A stretch of 55,932 nt of DNA from Bacteroidota bacterium (lineage in GTDB: Bacteria; Bacteroidota; Rhodothermia; Rhodothermales; UBA10348): NCBI GenBank assembly GCA_022567305.1, contig JADFHF010000024.1:1-55932 (forward strand), in the 5' to 3' direction. The notes under the pieces were generated by a model. It searched no databases. It saw only the letters and a list, made by a program, of their open reading frames with translations, and was not told where the DNA came from. This document shows, in pieces, positions 26,875-36,461 of this stretch. The translations under genes and the position numbers were made by a program. Numbering within the stretch: the stretch's first letter is position 1; each line of letters opens with the position of its first letter.

Positions 26875-27654
26875 TTATTTCGTTTTGGCTGCGGCGAATA
26901 AAACAATCCCTGCGGCTACGGACGCATTCAGAGATTCCACGCGATCACTGATGGGAATGGATACCGTGAAATCGCACAATTTTGTGACTCCAGCCTGCAT
27001 TCCTTTTTCTTCGCTGCCGATTACGATGCCAAGCGGTCGATCCCAGTCCATGTCCCAGATTGACGTTTCCCCTTCACCGCTTAACCCGACAATCCAATAT
27101 CCCCGCTCTTTCATTTCTTCCAAGACGCGGGTCAGGTTTGACGTACGCGCGATGGGAATCTTCGTCGCCGCGCCGGCGCTCGTTTTTAATACCGTTGCAT
27201 TAACGGGCGCAGCGTCGCGATCAGGAATGATGACGCCAGACGCTCCCACAGCGACCGCGCTTCGAAGAATTGCACCGAAGTTGTACGGGTCCTGGATACG
27301 GTCCAGAAGGAGAATAACAGGATTCGATCTCTGGACATCTTCCAGTTGTGGTGCAATCTCTGTAAGGAGATCGTGCACGGTGAAGTAACTGACTGGAGAC
27401 ATGATGAGAATCACACCTTGATGATTCACATTGGGAAGCTGCTTGTTCAGCCGCTGGGGTGGCACCATCTGGAACGGCACATCGGCATCTTTGGCAAGAC
27501 CGCGTATCTCTCGCTGAAAAGAGGCTACTGCCGTTTTTGATAGCATCACCTTTATAATTCGAGACGTATCGCCTTTCAAGGCCTCTTTTACAGCATTTCG
27601 GCCTCCCAGAGATTCACCCGGCGAATCTGTCGATCTGTTTGCTTCTGCCATCAA
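26875..27654 (-). CDS. rlmB: 23S rRNA 2'-O-methyltransferase RlmB-type (SpoU)
   Basis: SPOUT methyltransferase that modifies G2251 of 23S rRNA or a tRNA 2'-O site. The N-terminal substrate-binding part holds GRNAVKEAL; the knotted catalytic part shows DRIQDPYNFGAILRSA (motif 1), IGSEEKGM (motif 2) and ISDRVESLNASVAAGI (motif 3). 259 residues, start MMAEANRS at 27654. RlmB and TrmH-type enzymes are hard to separate by eye, but the N-terminal part favours RlmB. It is divergent from the DDAH-like gene. Confidence 0.9.
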   Translation of the reverse strand: MMAEANRSTDSPGESLGGRNAVKEALKGDTSRIIKVMLSKTAVASFQREIRGLAKDADVPFQMVPPQRLNKQLPNVNHQGVILIMSPVSYFTVHDLLTEIAPQLEDVQRSNPVILLLDRIQDPYNFGAILRSAVAVGASGVIIPDRDAAPVNATVLKTSAGAATKIPIARTSNLTRVLEEMKERGYWIVGLSGEGETSIWDMDWDRPLGIVIGSEEKGMQAGVTKLCDFTVSIPISDRVESLNASVAAGIVLFAAAKTK

Positions 27655-27805
27655 TGTTCTTTTTTGATCCCGCAGAAGGTAGCGAACGAAGCCGTTCTGT
27701 CCATCCCGCTATCCATCCTGCTGACCACGTCGGTGTCCGACTCGTATCCGATTATACTGCACGGCTTAACTTGAATCTTTTCGAGAAGTCAGATACGTTT
27801 TTTTG

Positions 27806-28681
27806 ATGGAAGTCCATTGCCATTCCATGAGCGATCCGTTGCGTGATGTGCTCGTAAGACATCCGTCCGTCGCATTCAATTCTCAGGATTCTCTGGAGGC
27901 CCAATGGGCTCGGTACGGATATACGGCGTGCCCTGACTATCTCCAGGCCTGCACAGACTTCGATCAATTCATTGACGTTTTGGAGAGTAACGGTGCCACG
28001 GTTCATAGAATGGAAGATGAAATTGACCCGGGAATGGATTCGCTCTACGTCCACGATCCTGCATTGACGATCGGGAACGGAATGGTCTTGGGGCGAATGG
28101 GAAAAGAAGAACGACGTCGTGAAGCCGTAGTGTTCGAACTGCACTGCCAATCTCACGGCATTCCAATCCTCGGAAAAATAGAAGCTCCAGGCTTTCTCGA
28201 AGGAGGCGATGTCATCTGGTTGGACGAAAAGACGCTTGCCGTCGGACTCGGATACCGGACGAACAGAGACGGAATCCAACAACTTGAAAAAATCTGCAGG
28301 AACGTGATTGACAAGATTATAACGGTTCCCCTACCCCACTTCCGCGGGCCAGGTGACGTGCTGCACCTGATGTCCCTGATCAGTCCAGTATCCACGAATA
28401 AGGCGGTTGTTTACAAAAAACTCCTTCCGGTCCCCTTCCTAGCTATACTTTCGGATCGATTTCATACCCTCATCGACGTACCCGACGACGAATACGATAA
28501 GCTGGGTTGCAACGTGCTGGCCATATCCCCAACCGTAGCCATCATGGCCGAGGGCGCACCGAAGACTCGCGCAAAACTCGAAGGTGAGGGGATTCAGGTA
28601 CTGACGTATCCACCCGAAGAAATCTCGCTGAAAGGTCAGGGCGGGCCTACGTGTCTGACTCGACCGCTGGTTCGGGGTTAA
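27806..28681 (+). CDS. Dimethylarginine dimethylaminohydrolase-like guanidino hydrolase
   Basis: Pentein-fold enzyme of the DDAH/arginine deiminase group. Visible active-site pieces: VHDPALTIGNG and EGGDVIWLD in the first two thirds, the histidine in LHLMSLISPV, and the nucleophile cysteine in GGPTCLTRPL near the end. These are the His-Glu-Cys set for cleaving a guanidino C-N bond, as in conversion of methylarginine to citrulline. Start ATG at 27806 (a TTG directly before it is less likely). The last 35 bases overlap the convergent lgt gene. The exact substrate cannot be read. Confidence 0.85.
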   Translation: MEVHCHSMSDPLRDVLVRHPSVAFNSQDSLEAQWARYGYTACPDYLQACTDFDQFIDVLESNGATVHRMEDEIDPGMDSLYVHDPALTIGNGMVLGRMGKEERRREAVVFELHCQSHGIPILGKIEAPGFLEGGDVIWLDEKTLAVGLGYRTNRDGIQQLEKICRNVIDKIITVPLPHFRGPGDVLHLMSLISPVSTNKAVVYKKLLPVPFLAILSDRFHTLIDVPDDEYDKLGCNVLAISPTVAIMAEGAPKTRAKLEGEGIQVLTYPPEEISLKGQGGPTCLTRPLVRG

Positions 28682-29612
28682 CGATCTTCCTCTCAGACAC
28701 GCTCGATTTGCCGTTCTTAGACCACATCTTCCACATTCCCACCGCGCCAACGACAATGAGCACGACCGCGATGATTTCAGCTTGGGTCATCGTGATCCCG
28801 AGCACATCAAAACGATTGTTGACGCGAATCTTCTCAATAAAAAATCGCTCGATTCCGTTGACGACGATGTAGGTCCAGAATAGCCACCCGGCAGCATGGA
28901 GATGGTCTCGCATCTTCCACAAGAGGAAGAAGAGCAACGAGGCAAGGATCAATTCATAAATGGGGGTCGGATAGACGGGTACCGATGACAGATCGATCCC
29001 AAGAATATTGTTCGGGTAGGACTCCGCCCATAGGAAATCCGGTACCCATCCAGGTTTCGCCGCTAGATTTGCCGCGATTCCCCAGTCTCCGTCTCCTGAA
29101 AGATGACATCCGACACGTCCGATTCCGTAGGCCAACATCATTCCCGGAGCCGCAGCATCTGCCAGAACAGGTACGGACACGCCCTTTTTCTTTACATACC
29201 TGCTGACAACGATCGTACCTAGGATCATTCCGCCATAAAAGGTAAATCCACTTTTGGAAAAGATCATCCCCATTGGATTGACGAAGAAATCGTCGAGGTT
29301 TTCCAGGATGTGAAAGATCTTAGCACCACCGAATCCAGCGGCGATCGTAAGAATGGTAATCGTCCCTACGAGGTATGAGGGGCTCACATCAACGAACTTT
29401 TTCCGGGACTTCTTTTTGCTTTTTCCCGCAGACGGGTCCGGAATTTTCACACTCCCAATACGACCCGCTTGATAGAGGCGGTCCAACTCCTTCTGCAACA
29501 GCCAGGCTGCAGTCATCACCGCCATGGCCACCATGAATCCGAACGAATAAATCGGGAGCGGGAAGTCAAACCCTAGAAAGTCCCTAAATAGATCACTCAG
29601 TCGAGGATACAT
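28647..29612 (-). CDS. lgt: Prolipoprotein diacylglyceryl transferase
   Basis: Inner-membrane enzyme that attaches diacylglycerol to the lipobox cysteine of lipoproteins, several of which are encoded in this window. About seven membrane helices; the N-terminal YSFGFMVAMAVMTA segment and the signature YGIGRVGCHLSGDGDWG are visible, and the YPTPIYE segment follows. The form with an extra charged loop (KKKSRKKF) is seen in Bacteroidota-type bacteria. The C-terminal end overlaps the DDAH-like gene on the other strand. It follows hisS after 91 bases. Confidence 0.93.
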   Translation of the reverse strand: MYPRLSDLFRDFLGFDFPLPIYSFGFMVAMAVMTAAWLLQKELDRLYQAGRIGSVKIPDPSAGKSKKKSRKKFVDVSPSYLVGTITILTIAAGFGGAKIFHILENLDDFFVNPMGMIFSKSGFTFYGGMILGTIVVSRYVKKKGVSVPVLADAAAPGMMLAYGIGRVGCHLSGDGDWGIAANLAAKPGWVPDFLWAESYPNNILGIDLSSVPVYPTPIYELILASLLFFLLWKMRDHLHAAGWLFWTYIVVNGIERFFIEKIRVNNRFDVLGITMTQAEIIAVVLIVVGAVGMWKMWSKNGKSSVSERKIVNPEPAVESDT

Positions 29613-29703
29613 GTGTGAATCAGGACGAAAAACGTCTAGCTACGTGAGAATTATGGCCCTCAACACCCTGGAAATCGAAGCGTTCCGCCCATGCTCTGTT
29701 GGC

Positions 29704-31002
29704 TCAGCGTACGACATCTCTCAGACGGTCCAGCAGATCGTGGAGTGGCACGGTCTCTTGATCTCCGGTCTCCATCTCACGCACGATCGCCTTTCCGCTC
29801 GTCAGCTCATCCTCGCCAACGATAACGACTTTCGAGGCGCCGTGTCTGTTCGCATCTCTCATCTGCGCTTTCATGGATCGCCCCTGAAGGTCAAATGCCA
29901 CGTGCAGTCCGGAAGATCTCCATTCGTTCGCTGTCTTGAAGGCCCACTTTTCTGCTGCCTCCCCCTGGGCCACGATATAAACATCGGTTTTTACCGCATC
30001 CGGTAGCTTTACGCCTTCCCCCGCGAGTGCCAAGAACAATCGCTCGAGGCCTGCTGCAAATCCTACCGCCGGAATCGCCTCTGAACTTCCCAGTTCTTGC
30101 GCCAGTAAATCATAACGCCCGCCTCCTGCCAGCGTTGATTGCGCTCCCAGGTGGGGACTGTCCAATTCGTATGCCGTGCGCGTATAGTAATCGAGTCCTC
30201 TTACCAAAAAGGGATCTTCCGTATATGATATTTCCAGATCAGAGAGATGCCCTTTTACGGCCTCGTAGTGTTCACGACTCGCGTCGTCGATATAATCGAT
30301 AAGTCTGGGGGCGCCTTTCACTAACTCCTGTTCCCGTTCAACCTTGGTATCAAGAATGCGCAAAGGATTGGTCTTCAGACGTCTTCTGCTCGTATCGCTG
30401 AGTTCAGACGCCAGCGGCTCAAAATACTCCTGAAGCGCGTTTTTAAAAGCTGGGCGGGTTTGTTCATCGCCCAAGGAATTGATCTTCAGAACCAGGTCCT
30501 TGAGCCCGAACGACGCGTATATTTGCATCATTACGGCCACCGTCTCAGCGTCCGCACGCGCATCGCTGGCACCGATCACCTCGACGCCAAACTGATGAAA
30601 TTGCCTGTATCTACCCTTTTGAGGCTTCTCGGCCCGAAAACAGGGGCCCATGTAGAACAATTTCTGCACGCCACCCTTCTGTGCCAGATGGTGTTGCAGG
30701 TAGGCGCGGATCGCTGGGGCGGTTAACTCCGGCCGCAACACATAGTGGGTATCGCCCCGCTCGAAGGAGAACAATTCCTTCGAGACAATATCCGTCAGTT
30801 CGCCGACACCGCGCGCGATCAATTCAGTTGGCTCAAAAACCGGAGTCCGGATTTCTAAATATCGATAGTGAGCCATCACCTCGCGAATACGCTCTTCAAC
30901 GAAGTGCCAAGAGGCCGAACTCTCGATAACCGTTCCATCAGCGTTGAAAGCGTCGGGTAGGATATCGAATGTGCCGGAAATATTTTGAAACGTCTTACTC
31001 AT
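29704..31002 (-). CDS. hisS: Histidyl-tRNA synthetase
   Basis: Class II synthetase that charges tRNA-His. Start taken at the ATG at 31002 (MSKTFQNISGTFDILP); six extra codons upstream are not needed. Motif 2 is FRAEKPQKGRYRQFHQFGVE, the histidine-specific signature GLDYYTRTAYE follows, and the C-terminal anticodon domain includes VYIVAQGEAA. 432 residues, complete. Likely co-transcribed with ptsN upstream and lgt downstream. Confidence 0.96.
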   Translation of the reverse strand: MSKTFQNISGTFDILPDAFNADGTVIESSASWHFVEERIREVMAHYRYLEIRTPVFEPTELIARGVGELTDIVSKELFSFERGDTHYVLRPELTAPAIRAYLQHHLAQKGGVQKLFYMGPCFRAEKPQKGRYRQFHQFGVEVIGASDARADAETVAVMMQIYASFGLKDLVLKINSLGDEQTRPAFKNALQEYFEPLASELSDTSRRRLKTNPLRILDTKVEREQELVKGAPRLIDYIDDASREHYEAVKGHLSDLEISYTEDPFLVRGLDYYTRTAYELDSPHLGAQSTLAGGGRYDLLAQELGSSEAIPAVGFAAGLERLFLALAGEGVKLPDAVKTDVYIVAQGEAAEKWAFKTANEWRSSGLHVAFDLQGRSMKAQMRDANRHGASKVVIVGEDELTSGKAIVREMETGDQETVPLHDLLDRLRDVVR

Positions 31003-31058
31003 TCTGCGGCGTGCCAACAATCAATTATGCACCAGGAATCGATGATCGTCTTTCCGCT

Positions 31059-31529
31059 TCAACTAGACATCATCTGAGTTTCGCTCTGCTCAAGCAATTC
31101 CAAGAGTGTTTCAGTGGATTCCATGGTTTTGAACCGGTCGCGCACTTCGTCTCGATTCATTAGCCGGGAAAATCGGCTCAAGATGCGAACGTGTTGTGAC
31201 TTGGAATCAGGAGGACCGACGAGGAGGAAAAGTATCCGAACCGGCTCGCCATCTACAGCATCAAAATCAACGTCTCCGTCCGTGATGGCAAGTGCTGCAA
31301 TGGTTGACGATACACCCGTCGTCTTGGCGTGGGGCAGCCCCAAACCTTTCCCTACACCGGTTGACATCTCGGATTCACGCTCCATAACGGCTTTGCGAAC
31401 GAGTTCCAGATTCACGACGGCCGGATGTCCAGCAAGCATGTTGACCATTTCGGCGATCACCGAATCTTTATCATCAGCTTGAAGCCCGATAACGACCGTT
31501 TTTGCACTCAATAATTGGTGTATTTGCAC
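31059..31529 (-). CDS. ptsN: PTS IIA-Ntr-like regulatory protein
   Basis: 156-residue EIIA domain of the fructose/nitrogen-regulatory class, with the phospho-accepting H67 in LGLPHAKT. The best start is GTG at 31529, after AGGG; it gives the usual length, while the longer frame adds 30 unlike residues. EIIA-Ntr proteins are signalling modules, not sugar transporters. No EI, HPr or permease gene is here, so the phosphate donor is unknown. It lies between rluD and hisS. Confidence 0.85.
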   Translation of the reverse strand: MQIHQLLSAKTVVIGLQADDKDSVIAEMVNMLAGHPAVVNLELVRKAVMERESEMSTGVGKGLGLPHAKTTGVSSTIAALAITDGDVDFDAVDGEPVRILFLLVGPPDSKSQHVRILSRFSRLMNRDEVRDRFKTMESTETLLELLEQSETQMMSS

Positions 31530-31668
31530 GAATTCCCTGGTCTTGATCCCCCACGCTTGAAAGGGCCAATCTAGCAAGAAAACCGACACCTGATCGGAAA
31601 AACGGACTCTGCACAACAATTTAATAGAGCCTGGCCCATGAGCGATCTCTGTAAAGTGATTCGCCTGC

Positions 31669-32751
31669 CTAGTACGAATCGCGAAACTTCAGCTCTTCAA
31701 TAACGAAAATCATGTCCTCCGGGAACGGCGCAACTGACATTACCTCCGTCCCATGAATCGGATGTATGAAGCCCAGCTTGTACGCATGGAGTGCTTGCCT
31801 CGGAAGACGCTCGAACAGGCCTCTGAAAAATACTTGACGTGGTCCTGCCTGTGACCCTTTGAGGATTGTTTTACCCCCGTACATCACGTCTCCAAAGACG
31901 GGGTGGCCGATCATTTTGGCGTGGGCTCGAATCTGATGGGTCCGGCCTGTCTCCAGCTTGAATTCCATGAGTGTCGTGTGCCCGAGCGATTCCAATGTTT
32001 TGTAGTTCGTGATCGCCAGCTTTCCGTGGTCCTCGTCCGTGGACGTCATGCGGCGTCTGTCTTGCGAATCGCGCCCGAGGTAAGATTCAATCCGCCCATC
32101 GGCGGGATTGGGGCTCCCCCAGACAATCGCCTGATATTCTCTCCGGATCGTCCTTCTGGCAAACTGCTTGGCCAGGTGAGCGTGCACCTCGTCATTCTTA
32201 GCTACAACGAGCGCGCCGGTCGTGTCTTTGTCCAGTCGGTGCACAATGCCCGGGCGGATGACGCGATCGCCTGTGGGTTCTGAGCTCGTGTTGATTACGG
32301 ACAAGCCAACGTCGTCGTCAGTCCGTTCGTCTTCATCAACATCTTCCATCTCAATCTTCCCGGCACCCACATGATGCAACAAAGCGTGGACCAACGTCCC
32401 GGTACGATTCCCGTAGCCCGGATGCACCACCATCCCAGCCGACTTATTGACGACGAGGAGATACTCATCCTCGTAAAGGATATCGAGCGGAATGTCTTCC
32501 GGGAGGAGCTCAATCGGGGGTGATTTCAAGATCAGACACTCAATGTGATCCCCGGCCTGAATCGTATATGATCTCTTCTTGATCACTTTGCCCTGAATCG
32601 AGACGCGGCCTTCCTTGATGCCACGCTGGACCTTGGCTCGGGTTGCGTTTTGAATCTGTGCCGTCAGATAGACATCCAGTCTCGCCGCTTCCCCGTAACC
32701 TGCCGGTACGCGAAACTCCAGCAATAATTCTTGTTTCTCGGACTCTGACAT
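31669..32751 (-). CDS. rluD: RluD-family 23S rRNA pseudouridine synthase
   Basis: Has an N-terminal S4 RNA-binding domain (RLDVYLTAQIQNATRAKVQRG) and the RluA-type catalytic signature HRLDKDTTGALVVAKN with the active-site Asp, then RREYQAIVWG and GRTHQIRAH. RluD modifies the helix 69 loop of 23S rRNA. An acidic insert of about 20 residues (MEDVDEDERTDDDVG) between the S4 and catalytic parts is unusual. 360 residues. A 240-base gap with a strong terminator on the other strand lies upstream. Confidence 0.92.
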   Translation of the reverse strand: MSESEKQELLLEFRVPAGYGEAARLDVYLTAQIQNATRAKVQRGIKEGRVSIQGKVIKKRSYTIQAGDHIECLILKSPPIELLPEDIPLDILYEDEYLLVVNKSAGMVVHPGYGNRTGTLVHALLHHVGAGKIEMEDVDEDERTDDDVGLSVINTSSEPTGDRVIRPGIVHRLDKDTTGALVVAKNDEVHAHLAKQFARRTIRREYQAIVWGSPNPADGRIESYLGRDSQDRRRMTSTDEDHGKLAITNYKTLESLGHTTLMEFKLETGRTHQIRAHAKMIGHPVFGDVMYGGKTILKGSQAGPRQVFFRGLFERLPRQALHAYKLGFIHPIHGTEVMSVAPFPEDMIFVIEELKFRDSY

Positions 32752-32839
32752 CGTCTTGGAATTAGGGATGGTACCTATTGGGTTAACATCTAAAAGGTCA
32801 CTGAGCGGCTATTTAGAATACCTCTCATCCAATCCTTCA

Positions 32840-32990
32840 TAATACGATCGGTTGCAACTGTAACTTTTTGGCGACAACTGCGTCTTAAGAACAGTCAGAT
32901 AAGGATAGCTTTGGCAGCGTCCTTGCCTCTGATGGATAGCACCTCTGTGAGCCCGGTTTCGGTGGGGAAACCGGGCTCATTTCTTTTTGC
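32840..32990 (+). ncRNA. Candidate small RNA ahead of an orphan terminator
   Basis: The gap 32752-32990 has no plausible reading frame, yet it ends in a perfect plus-strand terminator (32948-32989). No plus-strand gene lies upstream within a kilobase that could need it. Local folds are possible: AAGGA / TCCTT around TTTGGCAG, and ACTGT / ACAGT. The 5' end is not defined; I give a rough start. Known classes (tmRNA, SRP RNA, RNase P) were not recognised. Inference only. Confidence 0.3.
32948..32989 (+). terminator. Strong rho-independent terminator, plus strand
   Basis: Perfect 13-bp stem TGAGCCCGGTTTC / GAAACCGGGCTCA, loop GGTGGG, followed by TTTCTTTTTG. The T-run is only on the plus-strand side; the minus-strand side (after dprA) has none, so it points to a plus-strand transcript. 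Confidence 0.85.
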
Positions 32991-34103
32991 TCAAATGCTC
33001 CCGGACTGGACGAAATATTTTCCGGGTAACTGTCGCACTTTTCCACCGCACTCCAATCGTAACAACTGAATAAGGAGCTGGGATGTGGACTCGCAAAGAT
33101 GGTCTGCCAAGTCGTCTATGTGTGTGGGCGTAACAGAAAGAGATTGAAGTAGTGTTAGATCAGTCGCCGAAAGTTGGGTTTCGTCGGGCTCCATCTGTAG
33201 CTCCTCAATAAGATCTGAAACACTCGTAAATAGCTGGGCTTCACCATTCTGGATCAAGTGGTTTGTACCCTCAGCCGCCGGGTTTCCAAGTTGTCCTGGA
33301 ACGGCGTAAACCTCTCTATTCTGATCAAGCGCCATCCGGGCGGTCAGAAGAGCCCCGCCTTTTTCGTAAGCCTCCACGACAATCGTAGCTTCACTCATGC
33401 CGCTGATAATTCTGTTTCGGCGAGGAAAATGTCCAGGCTTGGCGGTCATGTCCAGCGGGAATTCGGAAAAAAGAAATCCACGCACGCATATTTTGTCCGC
33501 AAGTCGTCTATGATATGCCGGATAAAGTCGATTCAGCCCTGATCCCAGAATGGCAATGGTCTTTCCACCGGCGTCAAGCGACGCTTGATGTGCCACCGAA
33601 TCTATTCCATAGGCGAGTCCACTGACTATCGTAATCCCGTTTGAGGCTAGCTCATAGGCAAGCGAGTAGGCAATACTTTTCCCGTAGGCCGACGGACGCC
33701 GGGTTCCAACAATAGCAATACACCTCCCGGACGTGCGGGTGTTCTCACCCTGAACCCAAGCGATGGCTGGAGGCGCATAGATCGAACGGAGCATCTGAGG
33801 ATAATCAGCGTCATTGATTGTGAGCAAGATCCGACGCTCGGACCGATCGCTGGCTCGGTTTTTCTCCATGCCAGAAAATGACCACGCTTTTCTCAGATTC
33901 TGGACCAACTCGGGCGAAATTCCGTCCACCGCGATCAACTCTTCATCTTTCGATTCAATAATGATTGAAGCGCTCCCGAATCGGTCCAGGAGACGCACCG
34001 TACGAATCGGACCCATGCCTTCAACGGACAATATGGCTGCTCGAGCCCGTTGCTCTTCTGAAAAAGGGAGGTGTTCCAATACGCGGGTGTCTTCTCTATC
34101 CAC
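32991..34103 (-). CDS. dprA: DNA-processing protein DprA
   Basis: Loads RecA on incoming single-stranded DNA in natural transformation. Rossmann-like core: GTRRPSAYGKSIAYSLAYE, SGLAYGIDSVAHQASL, GSGLNRLYP, FPLDMTAKPGHFPRRNRIIS and YAVPGQLGNPAAEGTNHLI. A winged-helix DprA tail closes the protein. Start taken at GTG at 34103, which overlaps the obg stop by eight bases; the open frame runs further into obg, but that part is not family-like. With the TfoX_C protein elsewhere, transformation is possible, but the pilus and ComEC genes are not in view. Confidence 0.92.
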   Translation of the reverse strand: MDREDTRVLEHLPFSEEQRARAAILSVEGMGPIRTVRLLDRFGSASIIIESKDEELIAVDGISPELVQNLRKAWSFSGMEKNRASDRSERRILLTINDADYPQMLRSIYAPPAIAWVQGENTRTSGRCIAIVGTRRPSAYGKSIAYSLAYELASNGITIVSGLAYGIDSVAHQASLDAGGKTIAILGSGLNRLYPAYHRRLADKICVRGFLFSEFPLDMTAKPGHFPRRNRIISGMSEATIVVEAYEKGGALLTARMALDQNREVYAVPGQLGNPAAEGTNHLIQNGEAQLFTSVSDLIEELQMEPDETQLSATDLTLLQSLSVTPTHIDDLADHLCESTSQLLIQLLRLECGGKVRQLPGKYFVQSGSI

Positions 34104-35109
34104 CGAACGAGCGAATTTCTTCGACCCGGGCCCACAATCCCATGCGCAATTCTTCGAGCCCGACTCGGGCCACTGCGCTAATCCCGAACACGTCGATATC
34201 ATCTTCGATGGAAGCTCGTATCGCATCCACCTGCGATGCGTGCTCCTCGGTGGGAATTAGATCCAGTTTTGTTATGGCGATCATTCTTGGCTTTTCGAGC
34301 AGTTGCGGCTCGAACGACTCGAGTTCGTTGACGAGCGTCGCATATTCTGTGGCTGAGTCGTCTGAAGTCACCGGAATCATCAGGAGCAGGACCGCATTGC
34401 GTTCAATATGCTTCAAGAAACGAATCCCGAGGCCCTTTCCTTCGTGTGCGCCTTCGATGATCCCGGGAATATCTGCGATCACGAACGATTGATAATCTCC
34501 CACTTTGACCACTCCGAGAGACGGTGCCAGCGTCGTAAAAGGATAGTCCGCGATCTTTGGCCGGGCTGCAGACAATGTGGCAACCAGGGTACTCTTTCCG
34601 GCATTTGGCAATCCCACCAGCCCGACATCCGCAAGTAACTTGAGTTCAAGTGTAATATTTCGCTCTATACTCGGCTCGCCTTCCTGAGAAAATTTGGGCG
34701 CCTGCCGGGTCGACGATTTGAAGAACGAGTTTCCTTTTCCACCACGCCCACCTTCGACCAGGGTAAATCGAGCATCATCAACGAGGATTTCTCCGATGGT
34801 GTCTCCGGAATCCGTATCCTTTATTACCGTACCTATCGGGACCCGTAGAACGATATCGTTCCCGTCTTTGCCGGTCTTGTTAGATCCTGAACCGTTCTTG
34901 CCGTTCTCGGCAAAGTGATGTCGATTGTACCGAAAATCAAGCAGTGTATTCAGGTGAAAATCGGCATTGAGTATCACCGATCCCCCGGCTCCGCCATCGC
35001 CGCCATCCGGCCCTCCCCTGGGAGCAAACCGTTCACGACGAAATGAAACGACTCCGGCTCCGCCCCTCCCGCTTCGCACGGTTACTGTAACGTAATCGAC
35101 AAATTTCAT
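34096..35109 (-). CDS. obgE: Obg-type ribosome-associated GTPase
   Basis: Conserved GTPase for 50S maturation and stress response. Glycine-rich Obg fold first (GRGGAGVVSFRRERFAPRGG, GGDGGAGGSVIL), then the G domain: GLPNAGKST (G1), YPFTTLAP (G2), DIPGIIEGA (G3) and TKLD (G4). 337 residues; the longer C-terminal extension of some homologues is absent. Its end overlaps dprA, so the two form an operon. Divergent from rnhA. Confidence 0.96.
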   Translation of the reverse strand: MKFVDYVTVTVRSGRGGAGVVSFRRERFAPRGGPDGGDGGAGGSVILNADFHLNTLLDFRYNRHHFAENGKNGSGSNKTGKDGNDIVLRVPIGTVIKDTDSGDTIGEILVDDARFTLVEGGRGGKGNSFFKSSTRQAPKFSQEGEPSIERNITLELKLLADVGLVGLPNAGKSTLVATLSAARPKIADYPFTTLAPSLGVVKVGDYQSFVIADIPGIIEGAHEGKGLGIRFLKHIERNAVLLLMIPVTSDDSATEYATLVNELESFEPQLLEKPRMIAITKLDLIPTEEHASQVDAIRASIEDDIDVFGISAVARVGLEELRMGLWARVEEIRSFGG

Positions 35110-35269
35110 GTGGATTGGACCGATTTCGCACCCGACAATCAGCTGAAGAGTTGGACGCGATTCTTACCTAAAGAGGAACTATGATACAGTTTCGTTTCAC
35201 ATCTCGGTAAAAATTAATAATCTAGTAGAGTCGAAGCCCGACCTTAAGGCGTCGAGATTAAGCATCCAT

Positions 35270-35701
35270 ATGAAAGAAGTGACCATTTATACGGATGGGG
35301 CCTGTAGTGGCAATCCCGGACCCGGCGGCTGGGCCGCAATCCTCCGGTACGGTTCTCGTGAACGAGTCATCACGGGAGCGGAGCGACAGACAACCAACAA
35401 TCGGATGGAGCTGGCTGCCGTAGTGGAATCTCTGCGTGTCCTGAAAAAAAGGTGTAAGATTTTCATCCATACGGATAGCGCCTATGTGGCCAATGCGTTT
35501 AATCAGGGATGGATCGAGGGATGGCTCAAAAACGGCTGGAAGACGGCCAACAAGAAGCCCGTAAAGAATAAGGACCTCTGGCAAAACCTTTTGTCACAGA
35601 TGGACCGACACGAAGTCCGTTTTGTGAAGGTGAAGGGACATGCTGACAACGATCTGAACAACCGCGTTGACCGGCTCGCCGTAGAGGCCATGAAGCTCTA
35701 G
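35270..35701 (+). CDS. rnhA: Ribonuclease HI
   Basis: Degrades RNA in RNA-DNA hybrids. All catalytic acids are visible: D9 (YTDGA), E47 (RMELAAV), D69 (HTDSAY) and D134 (NRVDRLA), plus H124 in KGHAD. The basic protrusion NGWKTANKKPVKNKDLW is complete. 143 residues, standard. Its TAG stop and the stop of the convergent IMPACT gene share the palindrome CTAG. Confidence 0.97.
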   Translation: MKEVTIYTDGACSGNPGPGGWAAILRYGSRERVITGAERQTTNNRMELAAVVESLRVLKKRCKIFIHTDSAYVANAFNQGWIEGWLKNGWKTANKKPVKNKDLWQNLLSQMDRHEVRFVKVKGHADNDLNNRVDRLAVEAMKL

Positions 35702-36312
35702 CTATTTTCGGAAATATCAATCTCGCCGCGGCCCGAAAGCGCATTCTCGAATGCCGAGAGAAAATCGTTCACCAGAGACCGTTTTACACCCAGTTCAATC
35801 GTTGTATTGTCTCCATAGTCGGTCGATCTAATCTCTGCGTCATACTTGTTGATGACGTGCATGGCTGGCGACGTGTCATCATAGGCAAATGTAGCATGAA
35901 TGGTGGAACGCTGAACGACCGTTTTTACGGTTGCCAAAGACAGCGCTTCGTTAGCTGCGTCGCCGTACGCGCGGATCAGGCCCCCTGTACCCAGCTTCGT
36001 GCCGCCATAATATCGGGTGACCACAACCAGTGTGTTCGTGAGATCGGCCGCCTCGATCTGGCGGAGAATAGGGCGACCAGCCGTACCCGGCGGTTCACCA
36101 TCATCATTGAAGCGTAACTCCACTCCGTCCGGTCCCGTACGGTACGCCATACAATGATGTGTCGCGTCGTGTTCGCGACGCTTTATTTCGTCGAGACGAT
36201 CCTTAGCCTCTTGAGGTGACCCCACAGGGATGGCCTCTCCAATGAAACGGGAGCCCTTCACTTTAATCTCCGCTCGTGAAGTCGATCCTAAAACGCGATA
36301 CGTGTCGCTCAT
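35698..36312 (-). CDS. IMPACT/YigZ family protein
   Basis: 204 residues of the YigZ/IMPACT family: KGSRFIGEAIPV, REHDATHHCMAYR, NDDGEPPGTAGRPIL, VVVTRYYGGTKLGTGGLIRAYGDAA, then a C-terminal ferredoxin-like domain of about 70 residues. The eukaryotic relative modulates the eIF2alpha kinase GCN2; bacterial members have no settled role. It is a single gene, convergent with rnhA. Confidence 0.92.
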   Translation of the reverse strand: MSDTYRVLGSTSRAEIKVKGSRFIGEAIPVGSPQEAKDRLDEIKRREHDATHHCMAYRTGPDGVELRFNDDGEPPGTAGRPILRQIEAADLTNTLVVVTRYYGGTKLGTGGLIRAYGDAANEALSLATVKTVVQRSTIHATFAYDDTSPAMHVINKYDAEIRSTDYGDNTTIELGVKRSLVNDFLSAFENALSGRGEIDISENS

Positions 36313-36461
36313 TCAGTCCGAATTACGCAGTCCAATGGACCGAGCTACGAAGATTTCCCGAAGTTGGAATGCACTGTAGCTCATGTCTGTCTAGGAATAC
36401 GTATTTTATTATGATATAGGAATTTACGCCTAACGGGTAGATTCTCAATACGCCGAGCGCT

